The notes: generated by a model from the sequence alone, not told the origin. 64,000 nucleotides of DNA from Takifugu bimaculatus (GCA_004026145.2 CP034984.1:13506560-13570559); one strand, 5' to 3'. Numbered from the stretch's first letter, positions 31,703 through 42,469 are shown. Translations and numbers: made by a program.

Positions 31703-33482
31703 TCACCAGAACCTCTCTTCAGTCTTTTTCATAACAAATTCTCCTGTCTGCTCAGCTTCCATTTTTTTATGTTTCCTCCACCCGAAAAAGTGGCACATTT
31801 TAGTAAATGCAGACTTTTTGGTCTTTTGGGTCTGCTGAGATGTCTGCGGGTCTTCGTAATCGCTCGCTTTCTGCTCGTTCTCTGTCCTTGGTTTGTTTTT
31901 GCGATGCTTCTTCCGTCTCTTCCTCTCCGTCAGCAGCTCCAAGGCATCGTTTCCTTCCTGCGCTCTATAATCTTTACTATGCCCCTTCTTCTTGTCATTC
32001 TGAGGCTCTAGTTCACTATCACTGATCTTACCATCAGTCTTCTCAGGGTCCTTGTTGAGGGATTTTTTGACCTTGTTCCAGTCCTTCCTGAGATGATCCA
32101 TCTCTTCGGTTTTTGACTCGCTCCTTGTCTTGTAATCCTCCAGCTCAACACGAACGCTCTCAAAGTGCCTTTTGGTGTAACTCAGCTGGTTTTGCTGCTC
32201 CTTGTATGCTAGCATAATGATGTCCTTCTCTTGCTGGAGACGATCACACAATTTCTTCTCCTCCTGGGTTTCTTTTCTTGAATCCTCTAGCTCACTCTGG
32301 AGACTCAGGACCCTGCTTCTGACGTTCTTCTCTGCGTTTTTAAAGCTGTGAAGCATCCCCTGGTTTGAGAGCATTTCCATACTCCCCAGGCCTCTCATGA
32401 AAAGACTGGACTCTGAAGACTGAAGATCCAGTTTGGATTTTTTGAGGTCAGCCCGGAAACTGTCAAACTTCTGTCTGAGATCTTTTTTACAGGTTGGGTG
32501 CTCCTGCTCCAGAGGAGCTTCGCCACTGGACTGTTCCCTCTCAATTGTTTCCCGGGCTTTCTTGAGGTCCTGCTGAAGAATCTCATACTGGCGTTTGAAA
32601 TCTTTGAGCTCATCTTTATGATTCTGAAGCTGTTCCTCATATGCAGCTTTGGTCCTCTTCAGCTCTTGTTGGCAAAGGTCTGAGTGTTCCTTGATCGTCT
32701 TTTTGTGGCCACGCTGAAGACTCTCCAGTTGCTGTCGGACATTATCCAGCTCAGTTTTATGCTTTTGAATCTCCTCCGCACATGAAAGTTTTACCTTCTC
32801 CAGTTCTTCTTGGGCAGCCTTGTTCTTGCTCTTCTCTTGCTGAAGGCTCTGCCTCAAACCATTTTAGCAGGTTCAAACATTCCTCTAGGTTGAGGTTTTG
32901 GAGCTTTTCTTCTGATAGAAGCTCTGACTTGTGTGTCTTTATATGGGGTTCAGCTAGAAAGGATTTGTTGGAGTATTTGAAGGATTCTTGTAGCTCTTTG
33001 TCCTCTAAAATATTCCCTTGTGGAGGTTCTGCGTTGACTTCAAGAGGTTTGTCTTCATGGGCATCAGAAGATTCAGCACTTTCTTGCTGTTTCGCTTCCT
33101 TAATTTCTTGTAATAATTTGTTCATATTATTTCTGCCAACTAAAATGTCCTGATGAGCTCTTTCATAGTCCTCAATGAGAAACTTGATGTCCATTTCTAG
33201 ATCGATTTGCTCATTAACTGCCTCCTGGATGGTTTCCCAATCGCTATCTTCTGATTCAGATGAACTAGTGGGGTTATTTGGGTCAGGCAAATTCGACTCA
33301 ATTTCCTTAATTAATTCATCAATTGAGGAGAGAAGGTCACGATCCTCTTCTAATAGCTCTTCACCCTCATTTCTTCTGTCCTGATGTCTGTCCATTTGCT
33401 TCACTTTTGTTGTCTTTGTGCTGTTGTCATGAAAATCCTCATCGCCTGAGTTCCAGTCACCTTTCAGGATCGACTTCAACAT
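31703..33482 (-). pseudogene. Coiled-coil protein gene, copy 4 (one frameshift)
   Basis: Two open pieces, 32757-33482 (241 codons from the start) and 31703-32857 (C-terminal part). A single extra base near 32848 (GAAGGCTCTG for GAAGCTCTG in copy 2) breaks the frame. Apart from this it is close to copy 2 along its whole length, more so than copy 3 in the C-terminal third. Confidence 0.85.
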
Positions 33483-34332
33483 TATGACTAATTATTAAGG
33501 TAAACTAACATTTGTACATTACTTAAAAACCATCAAACATTGACCACAGGGTAACAGCTTTGTAGCTGCTTTAATGTTGCATCAAAGGCAATTTGAATAA
33601 AGTCATCATATTGAAATGGGCCTTTAATGGTTGAAGCCTTTACTACTGTGCTACATGTGACAGGAACTTCCGTTGGGTAACGTATTGCGTCACTTCCTGT
33701 CCGGCTAGCCAGGGCGGCTGGGTGACGGATCGCAGGAAGCGTAGCCAAAACCAAAGGCCCACGGTGCACCACCACCCGCTTTCCTGCCACTGTAGCTTGT
33801 TGGGGGTCAGGCCCTGGGATTCTGGAAAGCGCCTCAAAACTATTTTAATTGATACAGAAACTATATGAATAAAGATTGATTGATTGATTGATTGATCTGA
33901 GGAGAGCAAAATTCTCCACAGATGCTGTAAATACTGTTCAACTCTAAAAATAGAAAACAGGTTCCATTCTTGATGTTTAACAACGGTTATTGATGAGCAG
34001 GCTTGTGCGTGTGCTGGTGCGCTTCACTCACCCTGGTGTGATGATCGACTCTCCAACTCAACTAATTAAGGAATAAATTAAAAATGGTGACATGTTTCTC
34101 CAGGAAACTCATGAAGCCTCCAGAGAGCTCACTTTCCATAGTGTTCCCATCTTGACAAGTGCATGAATTGACCAGTAGGAGGAGACAAAACACAGTAAAG
34201 AGAAAAGCTGTTGCATATGCAGATCAATACACCCCCCCCCCCCCCCCCCATCCCCCCATGGTTATATAGATGCATTAATCAGAACCTGGTAGAGTTGGAA
34301 GAATCTACAGGAGAAGCTAAAGTGCCTTGAAA
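33483..34332. other. Divergent intergenic region, unit D
   Basis: As 1019-1868, with a short ATTG tract (about 33873-33896) and a long C-run near 34232-34249. Confidence 0.55.
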
Positions 34333-34759
34333 ATGTTTGTGCTCTTTATTTTATTCCATTTTCTCCATCTGCCAGAGAATGAAGGTCAGTTTTCAAACCA
34401 GATATTGTTGAAAATAAAATTCCAGTTTAAAAATGTGCATTTGTTTCCCAACAGGAGCCACCGACACCAAAAGTGTTTCCCAAAAACCTTCTTTCACTAT
34501 TCTGAGAACTGGTGAATCTGTGGTCAGTGAGATCAACTGTTCACACAGCATCAGTAGTTACGACCAGATCTACTGGTACAAACAAGATGAGAGCAGGGCT
34601 CTGAAGCTCCTGGGACATCTGAATACCAACATCCAAAACGTGGAGGAGGACGTGAAAGGGAAGATAAGCGTTGATGGAGATGGACGTTCAGGTTCCAGCC
34701 TCGGCATTGCTGCTGTTGGGCTGAAAGACAGTGGGGTTTATTTCTGTGCTGCTAGTCTC
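34333..34759 (+). CDS. TRB V segment, type 1, unit D (heptamer mutated)
   Basis: L exon 34333-34384, V exon 34455-34759, open with Cys, Trp (IYWYKQ) and YFCAASL. CDR1 SSYDQ, CDR2 GHLNTNIQNVEED. The heptamer at 34760-34766 is CGCAGTG instead of CACAGTG; the first three bases CAC are the part RAG needs most, so recombination is probably strongly reduced. Nonamer ACACAAACC 34790-34798 is intact. Confidence 0.87.
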
Positions 34760-34798
34760 CGCAGTGCTGCAGGTTCCCCTCAAGACAACACACAAACC

Positions 34799-35152
34799 CC
34801 AGCCGTCAGCCCCAGGAGGGAGCTGTTCAAACTTCCTCGACCCCTTTTTACAACAAGCCTCTCATCAATTTTCACTCCCATAAAGTCTTGAAAAGGTGTC
34901 TCAGCTGTGGCTGCGACGTTTGAATAAAAGATCTGGTCCCTTTTCTCCTGGTCTCAGACCTTCCTCCTACGATCCAGCTGACGGAGGAGGCTGAACACAC
35001 CCTCCAGCGTTTGAACATTTAAGAGCTCTTTAGATCTCTAAGATACAGGATTGCTCACTAAAAGCCTCATCTTTGATGCTTTCATGTCTCCACATCACTT
35101 CCGCTTCCTCCCCTGATCAGCAGCAGAGTCTCCAGCAGGTCTCACATTCACC
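34799..35152. other. Spacer between V types 1 and 2, unit D
   Basis: No gene is seen; same content as 2335-2688. Confidence 0.5.
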
Positions 35153-35658
35153 ATGAAGCCGTCTCACATCTTCATCTCCATCAGCTCCATCATCACCGTC
35201 TTCTGCTCCGAAGGTTTGTGGTTGCTCAGCTATTTACTGTGGTTCCATCTGGACCTGACCTTCAAAGAGAGCTTTCAGCAGCTCTTTTCTCACTCATTTA
35301 ATCCTAATCCATCGTCTGAGGGTCACACACACATACGGTTCATCTGTCTGCAGGGGTTCACCTCAGTAAAGATAATCAGGTTTCTCAGACTCCAGCGGAA
35401 GTGCTGACGAGACCAAACGTTCAAGTCAACCTGAGCTTCACACACACGATCCAGAACTATGACACGATTTTCTGGTACCAGCGCCCAGCAGGAGACACTG
35501 GCCTAAAGCTGATCGGGTACGTGGCTTATAAAACCCCCACCGTTGAATCGGCATTTAAGGAAGCCTTTGCTGTGAGTGGAGATGGAGAGAAAGCAGCTCA
35601 TCTCCACATCCTGGGACACCCTGAAGACAGCACAGAATATTACGGAGCTGCAAGTGTG
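35153..35658 (+). CDS. TRB V-like segment, type 2, unit D (both canonical Cys missing)
   Basis: L exon 35153-35213, V exon 35354-35658. First Cys is Phe, second is Gly, as in units A and C. CDR1 NYD, CDR2 GYVAYKTPT. Framework-2 reads IFWYQRP. Heptamer CACAGTT at 35659-35665. Confidence 0.75.
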
Positions 35659-35697
35659 CACAGTTGGCAAGAAAGAGACTCCGTCATACAAAAAGCC

Positions 35698-36331
35698 CCA
35701 GAACAACAGGAGATAAAGTGCACGCCAACAGGAAACAGCTGGAAACGTGTGGCACGGTAGCAACTGGCGGTTTGGGGGACGGGAGCCGATCCCAAGAGCC
35801 AGGGGACATCCTCACGGGTCCAGCCGGGTTAACCAGGTTAACATACGGGAAGGGGGGGGGCAAACAAAATAGGGACACACTTACTGAAAAAAGACCTGTG
35901 ATTACAGCAACCTCGTGCACAAAGAAACAGAATTAAGGAATGAAACGTTTACTGGGTTCATTAGAAAGTTATGGTTCAAGATTTGTGTCAACTAATTCGT
36001 CCTAACTGATTCATTCATTCTTTTCTTTTCGAACAAGCCAAAGAAATCTTGTTATTATTGGGGGTGTTTAATATTCACGCCCTAAATAAACCAAAGAAAA
36101 CACTAAATCTTCACATCGTTTTCAAAGAATAGAAGCTCATTAATTCCAGTTCTGAGGACGTCAGGAGGAGCCAAAGTCAAGTGGAAGCAGACGAAGATGC
36201 CGTCTCTTTTCACTGATGTGTATCTTCTAACGTCCGTTTCCTCTTTACACCCGGGTCACGTGACTGAAGGCGTCTCCACAAACCAGCACACAAACGTCTC
36301 CTCTGGTTCGTGTCGTCTGAAACGGTTCAGG
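35698..36331. other. Spacer between V types 2 and 3, unit D
   Basis: No gene is seen. It holds the palindromic E-box GTCACGTGAC near 36255. Confidence 0.5.
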
Positions 36332-36761
36332 ATGAGCCGCCTTCTACTTTTCTGCTGCTTTACATGTGAGAAACTGGGGGAAGGATCCATGGAAAGTAGA
36401 TTTCTCCACAGCAGGTGTGAATGATTTCTTCTTTTTCCCCACACAGGTGTTTGTCTGGGTGTGGACGTCCGTCAGTCTGTCTCTGATCTGCTCACTAAAC
36501 CTGGAGACAAAGTGCAGATTTTCTGCAGCCATGATAAAACTGACTACACGGTGATGCTGTGGTACCAGAGAAGCCCTGCAGACACGGCTATGAAGCTGGT
36601 TGGATATTTGAATTACCAAGAAGTCACCATGGAAGAAGAATACAAGCAGAACTTTAACCTGTCTGGAGATTTGAGCGGCACTAAAGCCAAGAATGGATCT
36701 CTAATGATTCACATAACAGGACGGGAGGAAGGAGCAGTTTACTACTGTGGAGCAAGAGAAG
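36332..36761 (+). CDS. TRB V segment, type 3, unit D
   Basis: L exon 36332-36365, V exon 36447-36761. Cys, Trp (MLWYQR) and YYCGARE are present; CDR2 reads LNYQEVT, and the germline CDR3 stem differs (ARE for ASE). Heptamer CACACTG 36762-36768 with a weak nonamer. Confidence 0.87.
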
Positions 36762-36805
36762 CACACTGATAAAGATCCCTCTAAGACTCTACAGAAACTG
36801 AATCA

Positions 36806-36809
36806 GCTG

Positions 36810-36862
<53 letters not shown>

Positions 36863-36967
36863 CTGGAGCAGCCAGACCAGTACACCTCTACTCAACCTCG
36901 TCTCTTTAGGAAGCTGAATGTGTGGCTGGTGGTGTGTGTGTGTGTGTGTGTGTTGTTGGGGGGGGGT
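36806..36967. repeat. Simple-repeat cluster at the right edge of the 9.4-kb repeats
   Basis: CT and CA repeats at 36811-36860, a GT repeat at about 36931-36952 and a G-run at 36958-36966. The segmental duplication ends here. Confidence 0.88.
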
Positions 36968-37109
36968 GCACACCAACACACCAGGGAAATTGGTCAGGTG
37001 TTTCTGTGGGGTGGAGCTATAGAACAGAAAGAGGGAGGGGCTTAACTGCTATGAGTCTCATGCTCAAATACAAGAGGCAGACTTGGGTCCTGCTGGGGGG
37101 GATTTTAAC

Positions 37110-37451
37110 ATGGGCACCATCTTCGCTGCCTTGAGCTTGTTTCTGCTCGTTGATGCTCCTCAGGCTGTGCTGATCACCCAGTGGCCCCAGCACATCTCCA
37201 GCCTCCCTGATGGCAGCACAGAAATGCACTGTTTCCAGAACGACACAGACTATGACTATGTGTACTGGTACCGGCAGAAGGACGGAGAAAGCTTCCAGAT
37301 GGTGGCATCTCTGGTCGCTGACCTTGTAAACTTCGAGGAAGGATTTAAATCTGGATTTGAGGCAGCAACAGTGACAAAGAAGCTTTGGAGTCTGAAGATC
37401 AGCAGCGTTCAGAGAGCAGACCAGGCTGTGTACCTGTGCGCTGCCAGTCTG
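37110..37451 (+). CDS. TRB V segment, type 6, intronless
   Basis: One continuous frame from ATG 37110 encodes a hydrophobic leader (MGTIFAALSLFLLVDAPQA) running straight into the V domain with no intron. Cys (MHCFQN), Trp (VYWYRQ) and Cys (YLCAASL) are present. The 23-RSS is good: CACAATG 37452-37458, 23 bp, ACAAAAACA 37482-37490. Every other V here has a leader intron, so an intron-loss event is likely. The intact RSS and upstream DNA argue for a usable gene. Confidence 0.85.
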
Positions 37452-37747
37452 CACAATGCTGCAGCACAGCGCACGTCTGTGACAAAAACATGCCGTACCG
37501 GCAGCTGGCTGGCGTCAGAGCTCCGTTGATGGAGGGGAAAAGCAGAAGCGCCCTCAGCGCCGAACTGGATCAGCTGATCTGACAGTTTCTCTCTCAACTA
37601 CTTCTACTTTACCTGCTCATGTTCTCTGCTCTGATCTCATTCGGTGTCCTAAAACCTTTCAGCCAATCGGTGGAAGCGTGGGACGTGTTCGTGATGACAT
37701 CTCCATGGGGGGGGGGGTTTGCTTTGCCAGTGTTGCCTGCAGAGGCT

Positions 37748-38169
37748 ATGAGGATGTCTTCGCCTGTGCAGCCCGCTGTGCTTCTTCTGGGATGGTTTTG
37801 CTGTAAGAACAGACGTGACACAGACTTGGTCCAACTGTGCAGGCTCTAACTTCACCTCTGAACCCTCCACAGATCAAGTGTGCGGAGTCACAGTTCACCA
37901 ATCTCAGCAGCAGATCGTGGCGGCGGGCAGCAGCGGGGTCCAAGTTGACTGCAGCCACGATGACACGTCGTTGCCACTGATGCTCTGGTACCAGCAGAGA
38001 AGAGTCGGACCTCTGACCCTGATTGGATACGGATACGAAACCCTTCCCAACTATGAGGCTGACTTTGAGAAAGAGTTCAAGATGACAAGACAGAGCGCAG
38101 TCAACGGAACGCTGGTGATTTCCAGCGCCGCGCCGTCCCACTCGGCTGTCTATTTCTGCGCTGCCAGTG
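37748..38169 (+). CDS. TRB V segment, type 7
   Basis: L exon 37748-37802 (MRMSSPVQPAVLLLGWFC), donor GTAAGA, 70-bp intron, V exon 37873-38169. Cys (VDCSHD), Trp (MLWYQQ) and Cys (YFCAASA) are present. The 23-RSS is near consensus: CACAGTG 38170-38176, 23 bp, CCAAAAACC 38200-38208. It looks functional. The mature domain has an extra Cys near its start (DQVCGVTV). Confidence 0.88.
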
Positions 38170-38208
38170 CACAGTGATGTGGTTTTACGTCTCCTCGCCC
38201 CAAAAACC

Positions 38209-39279
38209 TTCCTTCATTAACAGGAGCAGCTGAATGCTGCACAGCCACCATTGACTGTTTGGTCTTTATTTAAATGCTTAGCTGCCTTTTCAGACACGTG
38301 TCCAGGCGACGTTCCGCAGTGCTTCACGTCACAGGGACACAATGTGAAGGCGGTCTGGCCCGGCTCCTGGCCTCGCTCTGTTCCCTGCAGAACCCCACCA
38401 AAGGTTCCTCCAGACCCACTCTCTTCCAGGACCCACCTGGGCTGTTACTCAATCATTTGCATAGTTTGCACCCTGGTGATGAAATAAGGAGCAGAAATGC
38501 TTCACACACACACGGCAGGAAAGCGATGTTAAGCTCTGGAGCAGCTTCCTGGCTGGTGAACATGTTCCCGCCCTTAATGCTAGCGGTCAAAGAGCACAAA
38601 CACGCTGAGCTTTAAACCGTGCAGGTGATTCCACCAAATTCACGACAGAATCAACGCAGTCACCACTCCAAGTTACAGCGCTTTACCATCAAGCAACAGT
38701 ACTTTTAGCTAAAGCCGCTCAAACGATAGCTTAGCCAAGTGTACATATGGTGTTTTATACAACTTTAAAGACGTTATGATGTATGAGGGCCATAAAATAA
38801 AGCCTTTACCTTTTAGGGGTAAACCTGGATATTCCAGCACGTCAGAACACATGACATGTCATGATCAAAAGTTAGCATCAGGTTGTTGCTCAAAAGTTAG
38901 CATGTGTGATGACTGGAATATGATATTTTAGGGAAAAAAAGACCTCGTGTCTCATTTAAATGTTTGTAACAAAACTGTGATTTGTCTGATGAGCCTGTTT
39001 ATTACCGACCAAGCTACAATTAAAGCAAAGGCGGACCTGGTGGGCGGGGCATGTTTGGTTCAAAGGAAGACGACAGCCAATCAGATTAAAGGAGGCTCGG
39101 CCATGAGTCAGCAATAAAACGACGGTTCGGTGACTTCCATCGTGAATAGTTCACCTAAATTTGGGATAATTACCGTGTTGTGTCATATCCAAGAAGTGGA
39201 ATCGTTATTAGTGATCATGCTGGTCACATGACCAACCAGCGCAATTCTGCCTCTGCTCATTCCAGCCAGACTCGTCACC
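38209..39279. other. 1.07-kb spacer between V types 7 and 8
   Basis: No gene is recognised. A GCCAATCAG (CCAAT box) near 39075 and an ATGAGTCAGCA (AP-1/MAF-like) element near 39102 lie about 180-200 bp before the type 8 leader and may belong to its promoter. Confidence 0.45.
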
Positions 39280-39713
39280 ATGATCGTCCCAATCCTCTAC
39301 CTGTCTCTTTTACACACAGGTGGGTTTGCTAGTCAATTTTAAAGCTGCATTTCAAAAGGTTTATTCAGGTATCAGCTCAATCTCGTTTACTCTTGTGTTG
39401 AGTGGAAATGAACTCGGGTTCCTCTTCTGCAGGGTTCACTGTTCTGGTGCTCCAGTCTGGAGGTCAGCTGTCTCCTCCAGGAGGTGCCGTCACACTGGGG
39501 TGTAGACTGGGTTCAGGAGTCGGCATGAGCAGCTTCACCATGTTCTGGTACCGGCAAAACAGCCACACAGCCGCGTTGGAGTTCGTCGCCAAGGAGTACG
39601 GCCAAAGTTCTGGATCTTTTCAGACACTTATTGACAGCGCCAAAAACAGCTTTTCCCTCCTAATTACTCAGCTGTCAGCCAAGGACAGCAGCACCTACTA
39701 CTGTGCTGCTCAT
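39280..39713 (+). CDS. TRB V segment, type 8
   Basis: L exon 39280-39319 (MIVPILYLSLLHT), donor GTGGGT, V exon 39433-39713. Cys (LGCRLG), Trp (MFWYRQ) and Cys (YYCAAHH) are present. 23-RSS: CACAGTG 39714-39720, 23 bp, ACAAATATC 39744-39752 (weak nonamer). It is a distinct family with a shorter framework 3, and is probably functional. Confidence 0.85.
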
Positions 39714-39752
39714 CACAGTGATGCAGCCGCAGCAGCCGGTCGCACAAATATC

Positions 39753-40354
39753 TGCAGATGATCACAGGCAGGAAGGAACTGGTTCCAGGGTAACAAACCT
39801 TGGATGTTCATCCACGTGTAAAACACTGTTGGGGAACCAGAACCACTTCCTGTTGGGGACCTTACGCTCCCTCCTTGATATTCCTATTCCCATTTTAACA
39901 GGTCTTCAGCTGTGGTCAGGTGACCCACAGTGACAGCACAGGTGGGTTCACCTCTAGCTGTAACTACTGGCCCCTCTGGACAAGGGTCCAATTCCATTTA
40001 GCTGGTACTGTTACAAAAGTGCTACATGGCAACCTGCTGCATCAGTGACGTCTGAGCTGGGAGTGACCAACAGCACAAGGTTACTGAGCACGGCCGAGTC
40101 ACGGCCAGAAGGTTGCAGGTTCAATTCCAAGTTTCTTTGTGGAGTTTGCGAGCTCTCCGATTCCAGGATGTGTTCCTGCCTCTTTGCCAGTGACTGATGG
40201 GATGGATTCCACCCCATGTGATCCTGGTTGGACCCCAGTGAACATGAAGCTAAACACGCTGGTCGACGGGAGGAGGAGTTTCCACTGTGGCGGGTGGTTG
40301 TGCAGCACCTGCGGACCGCCTGCCTGACTGACAGCACAACCACACACCGTCACT
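39753..40354. other. Spacer between V types 8 and 9 with a degenerate SINE-like sequence
   Basis: 40080-40250 contains GGTTCAATTCC (tRNA B-box-like), then GTGGAGTTTGCGAG, and a later GGGATGGATTCCACCCC stretch, in the order seen in a common fish SINE-like repeat. It is diverged. No gene is seen in the rest. Confidence 0.45.
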
Positions 40355-40727
40355 ATGGCAACAATTGTCCTTGTGTTAATTTTCTCCCGTAAGAACATTA
40401 AAATCTGCTTCTTCTTCTTCTTGTTCTTCTCTGAACCTCTCTTGTGTTGCAGATTTCTCTTTGTGCGTGAACATTTTCCAGCCTCCGTTTGTGATCAGCC
40501 GTGAAGGAAAAGCTGCAGTGAGGATCCAGTGTGAACAAGACCACGAGCACATGTACCGGTACCGACCCAGCCCCGGCCGGGGAATGCAGCGACTGGCGTT
40601 TTCTCATGGAACAGGCTCATCGAGCACCGAGGCCCCCGCCAACACGACCAAGTTCATCATGTCACGACCCGCCTGGCTCAAGTCCTCCCTGCAGATGCAG
40701 CGGTGTATTACTGTGCATCAGGTGGAG
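40355..40727 (+). pseudogene. TRB V segment, type 9 (Trp lost, frameshift)
   Basis: L exon 40355-40388, donor GTAAGA, V exon 40453-40727. The first Cys is present (IQCEQD) but the framework-2 Trp is Arg (MYRYRP). In framework 3 the frame changes, and the VYYCASGG end is in a different frame from the start. The RSS is good: CACAATG 40728-40734, 23 bp, ACAACAACC 40758-40766. Confidence 0.85.
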
Positions 40728-41216
40728 CACAATGGTTCTGAAAGCCTCAGCCACCTGACAACAACCTGAGGAGCTTCAGTCCTGTTCCAACACCCAGATC
40801 CTCCTACAAGCTTTACCAAGTCTCCTCAATCTGGTTCCTCTGTGCTGAAGTCCACTTTTGTTAATCCGACGATATCAAACCTTATCAAACCTCTAAAGTT
40901 AGCTTATGCTGCCCCCTACGGGCGCGAGGCAGAACTGCAGCGTGGGTCTGCTGCATATACAATAAAGACTCTACTATAGCATACACACCACCCCCCCCCC
41001 CCCGGCCCACTCATGTTGCTCACCAACCATTTGTCTACACATTTACACCCTCGTGCTCACGTATGACAACCAACTGGCTGCTTTACCATAAATGTCAGAA
41101 CAAACATTTCCTACACAAACAGGAAGTCAGATGTTTCTGCTGAGTGAAGAGATGCTGCAGAGGGAATGAGAGGATGTGGGCAGATACATAAATAGAGGCC
41201 TGTGTGTGTAGTTGTG

Positions 41217-41217
41217 A

Positions 41218-41251
<34 letters not shown>

Positions 41252-41265
41252 ACACACACACACAG
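41217..41265. repeat. (CA)n microsatellite
   Basis: CA repeat with one TA interruption. Confidence 0.9.
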
Positions 41266-41700
41266 GTGTCATGGAGGACGTTCAACTCAGGCAGTAACAG
41301 CAACCACAGCAGCAACAACAGCGACAACTGGGTGAACAAAAACATCTTCTTTCATCTAAACGTTGGTTTTCGCGTCAATAAAACCTGTAACTGGACTGAA
41401 AAGTTCCTCTTTGCTTCCTATATTTGTGTTTCTTTATCAGCAAAGCAGAATCACCAGAATCAAACACACATTATTGTCGGAGCAGAAATCCCACATGAGA
41501 TTCAATCTAATCAATTATTCAGAATCCCAGTAAAAGTCCAGATGGTCACAGAAGTGTCTGAACCTCGTGGTTCAGTGTTTCTGCAGAGCAACAATCATTT
41601 CTTTCGATGTGAGACCAGCAGACTGTGAGCTGGAAACCAGGAAGAGAACCAGAAACCAGAAGGAACCATCGTCAGGAGCATCCTGCAGTAATGGAGACTG

Positions 41701-41816
41701 GCCATACTGGGCTCATCATACTGGGCCGGGCCCGTCATACTGGGCCCGTCATACTGGGCCCGTCATACTGGGCCCGTCATACTGGGCCCGTCATACTGGG
41801 CCCGTCATACTGGGCC
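41701..41816. repeat. 14-bp minisatellite
   Basis: Unit CGTCATACTGGGCC repeated about seven times, with degenerate copies at the left end. Confidence 0.9.
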
Positions 41817-41888
41817 ATTCAGGCTGATTCGGACATGGAGCTTAAATTTGATGATAAAACAATCTTCTACTGTCTCCAAGATCGTGGC

Positions 41889-41949
41889 GGACTCACTCAC
41901 TCACTCACTCACTCACTCACTCACTCACTCACTCACTCACTCACTCACT
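41889..41949. repeat. (CTCA)n microsatellite before copy 1
   Basis: About 15 CTCA repeats lead into the promoter of the first array copy. Confidence 0.92.
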
Positions 41950-42031
41950 CTCGCAGGAAGTGATGACAGAGCTGAGTGAGGCTCCTCCCACAGCAGCTTT
42001 TCAACGTCGCCCTCAGACTCTCAGAAACAAA

Positions 42032-42469
42032 ATGGACGTGATGGTGAAGGAAGCAGCTGTGTTGTGGTGGCTGGTGGTGCTGCTGTGTGCAGGTACGTTC
42101 AGCACCGTCCCACGCCAACACAACCTCCTGGGTGACAGATGTTGAGCTGTGATGTTTCCAGCTGCAGGTTTGGTCGCTGGCAGTGATGTCACACAGCCGG
42201 AGCAACTGTGGACGCACCAAGGTGACGACGTGACCATAAACTGCAAACACACGAAGGGCAGCACCTACTACCAGATGTACTGGTACAGACAGTTGCGGGG
42301 GGAACACATGAAGCTCATCGTGTTTACAACAACCGTAGCAGAACATGATTTTGGGAATTCCGACAAGAGGAAATTCTCAGCCACGAAGCCAAACGCTGAG
42401 AGCGGAACGTTTACGGTGAAGAACCTGGAGGCAGCAGATGAAGGTCTGATCTTCTGTGCCGTCAGTGAG
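42032..42469 (+). CDS. TRB V segment, type 10 copy 1
   Basis: L exon 42032-42092 (MDVMVKEAAVLWWLVVLLCA), donor GTACGT, V exon 42162-42469. A second AG acceptor 6 bp downstream (exon from 42168) keeps the frame. Cys (INCKHT), Trp (MYWYRQ) and Cys (IFCAVSE) are present. 23-RSS: CACAGTG 42470-42476, 23 bp, ACACAAACA 42500-42508. CDR1 KGSTYYQ, CDR2 FTTTVAEHD. The promoter decamer is imperfect (AGTGATGACA). Copies 2-12 share this architecture. Confidence 0.92.

Larger units (their letters stand above)
24056..33482. repeat. Tandem segmental duplication unit C (9427 bp)
   Basis: The cleanest unit: V types 1-5 in order, Penelope-like fragment, gag remnant with empty retrovirus site, coiled-coil copy 4. 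It serves as the reference for lesions in the other units. Confidence 0.9.
33483..36800. repeat. Tandem segmental duplication unit D (partial; right edge of the duplication)
   Basis: It holds the divergent region, V types 1, 2 and 3, then diverges from the other units at the simple repeat after type 3 near 36800. Types 4 and 5, the Penelope-like fragment and gag are absent. Confidence 0.85.
40767..41888. other. Gene-free stretch before the V type 10 array
   Basis: No gene is recognised. It holds a C-run near 40990, a CA repeat at 41217-41265 and a minisatellite at 41701-41816. Confidence 0.55.
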
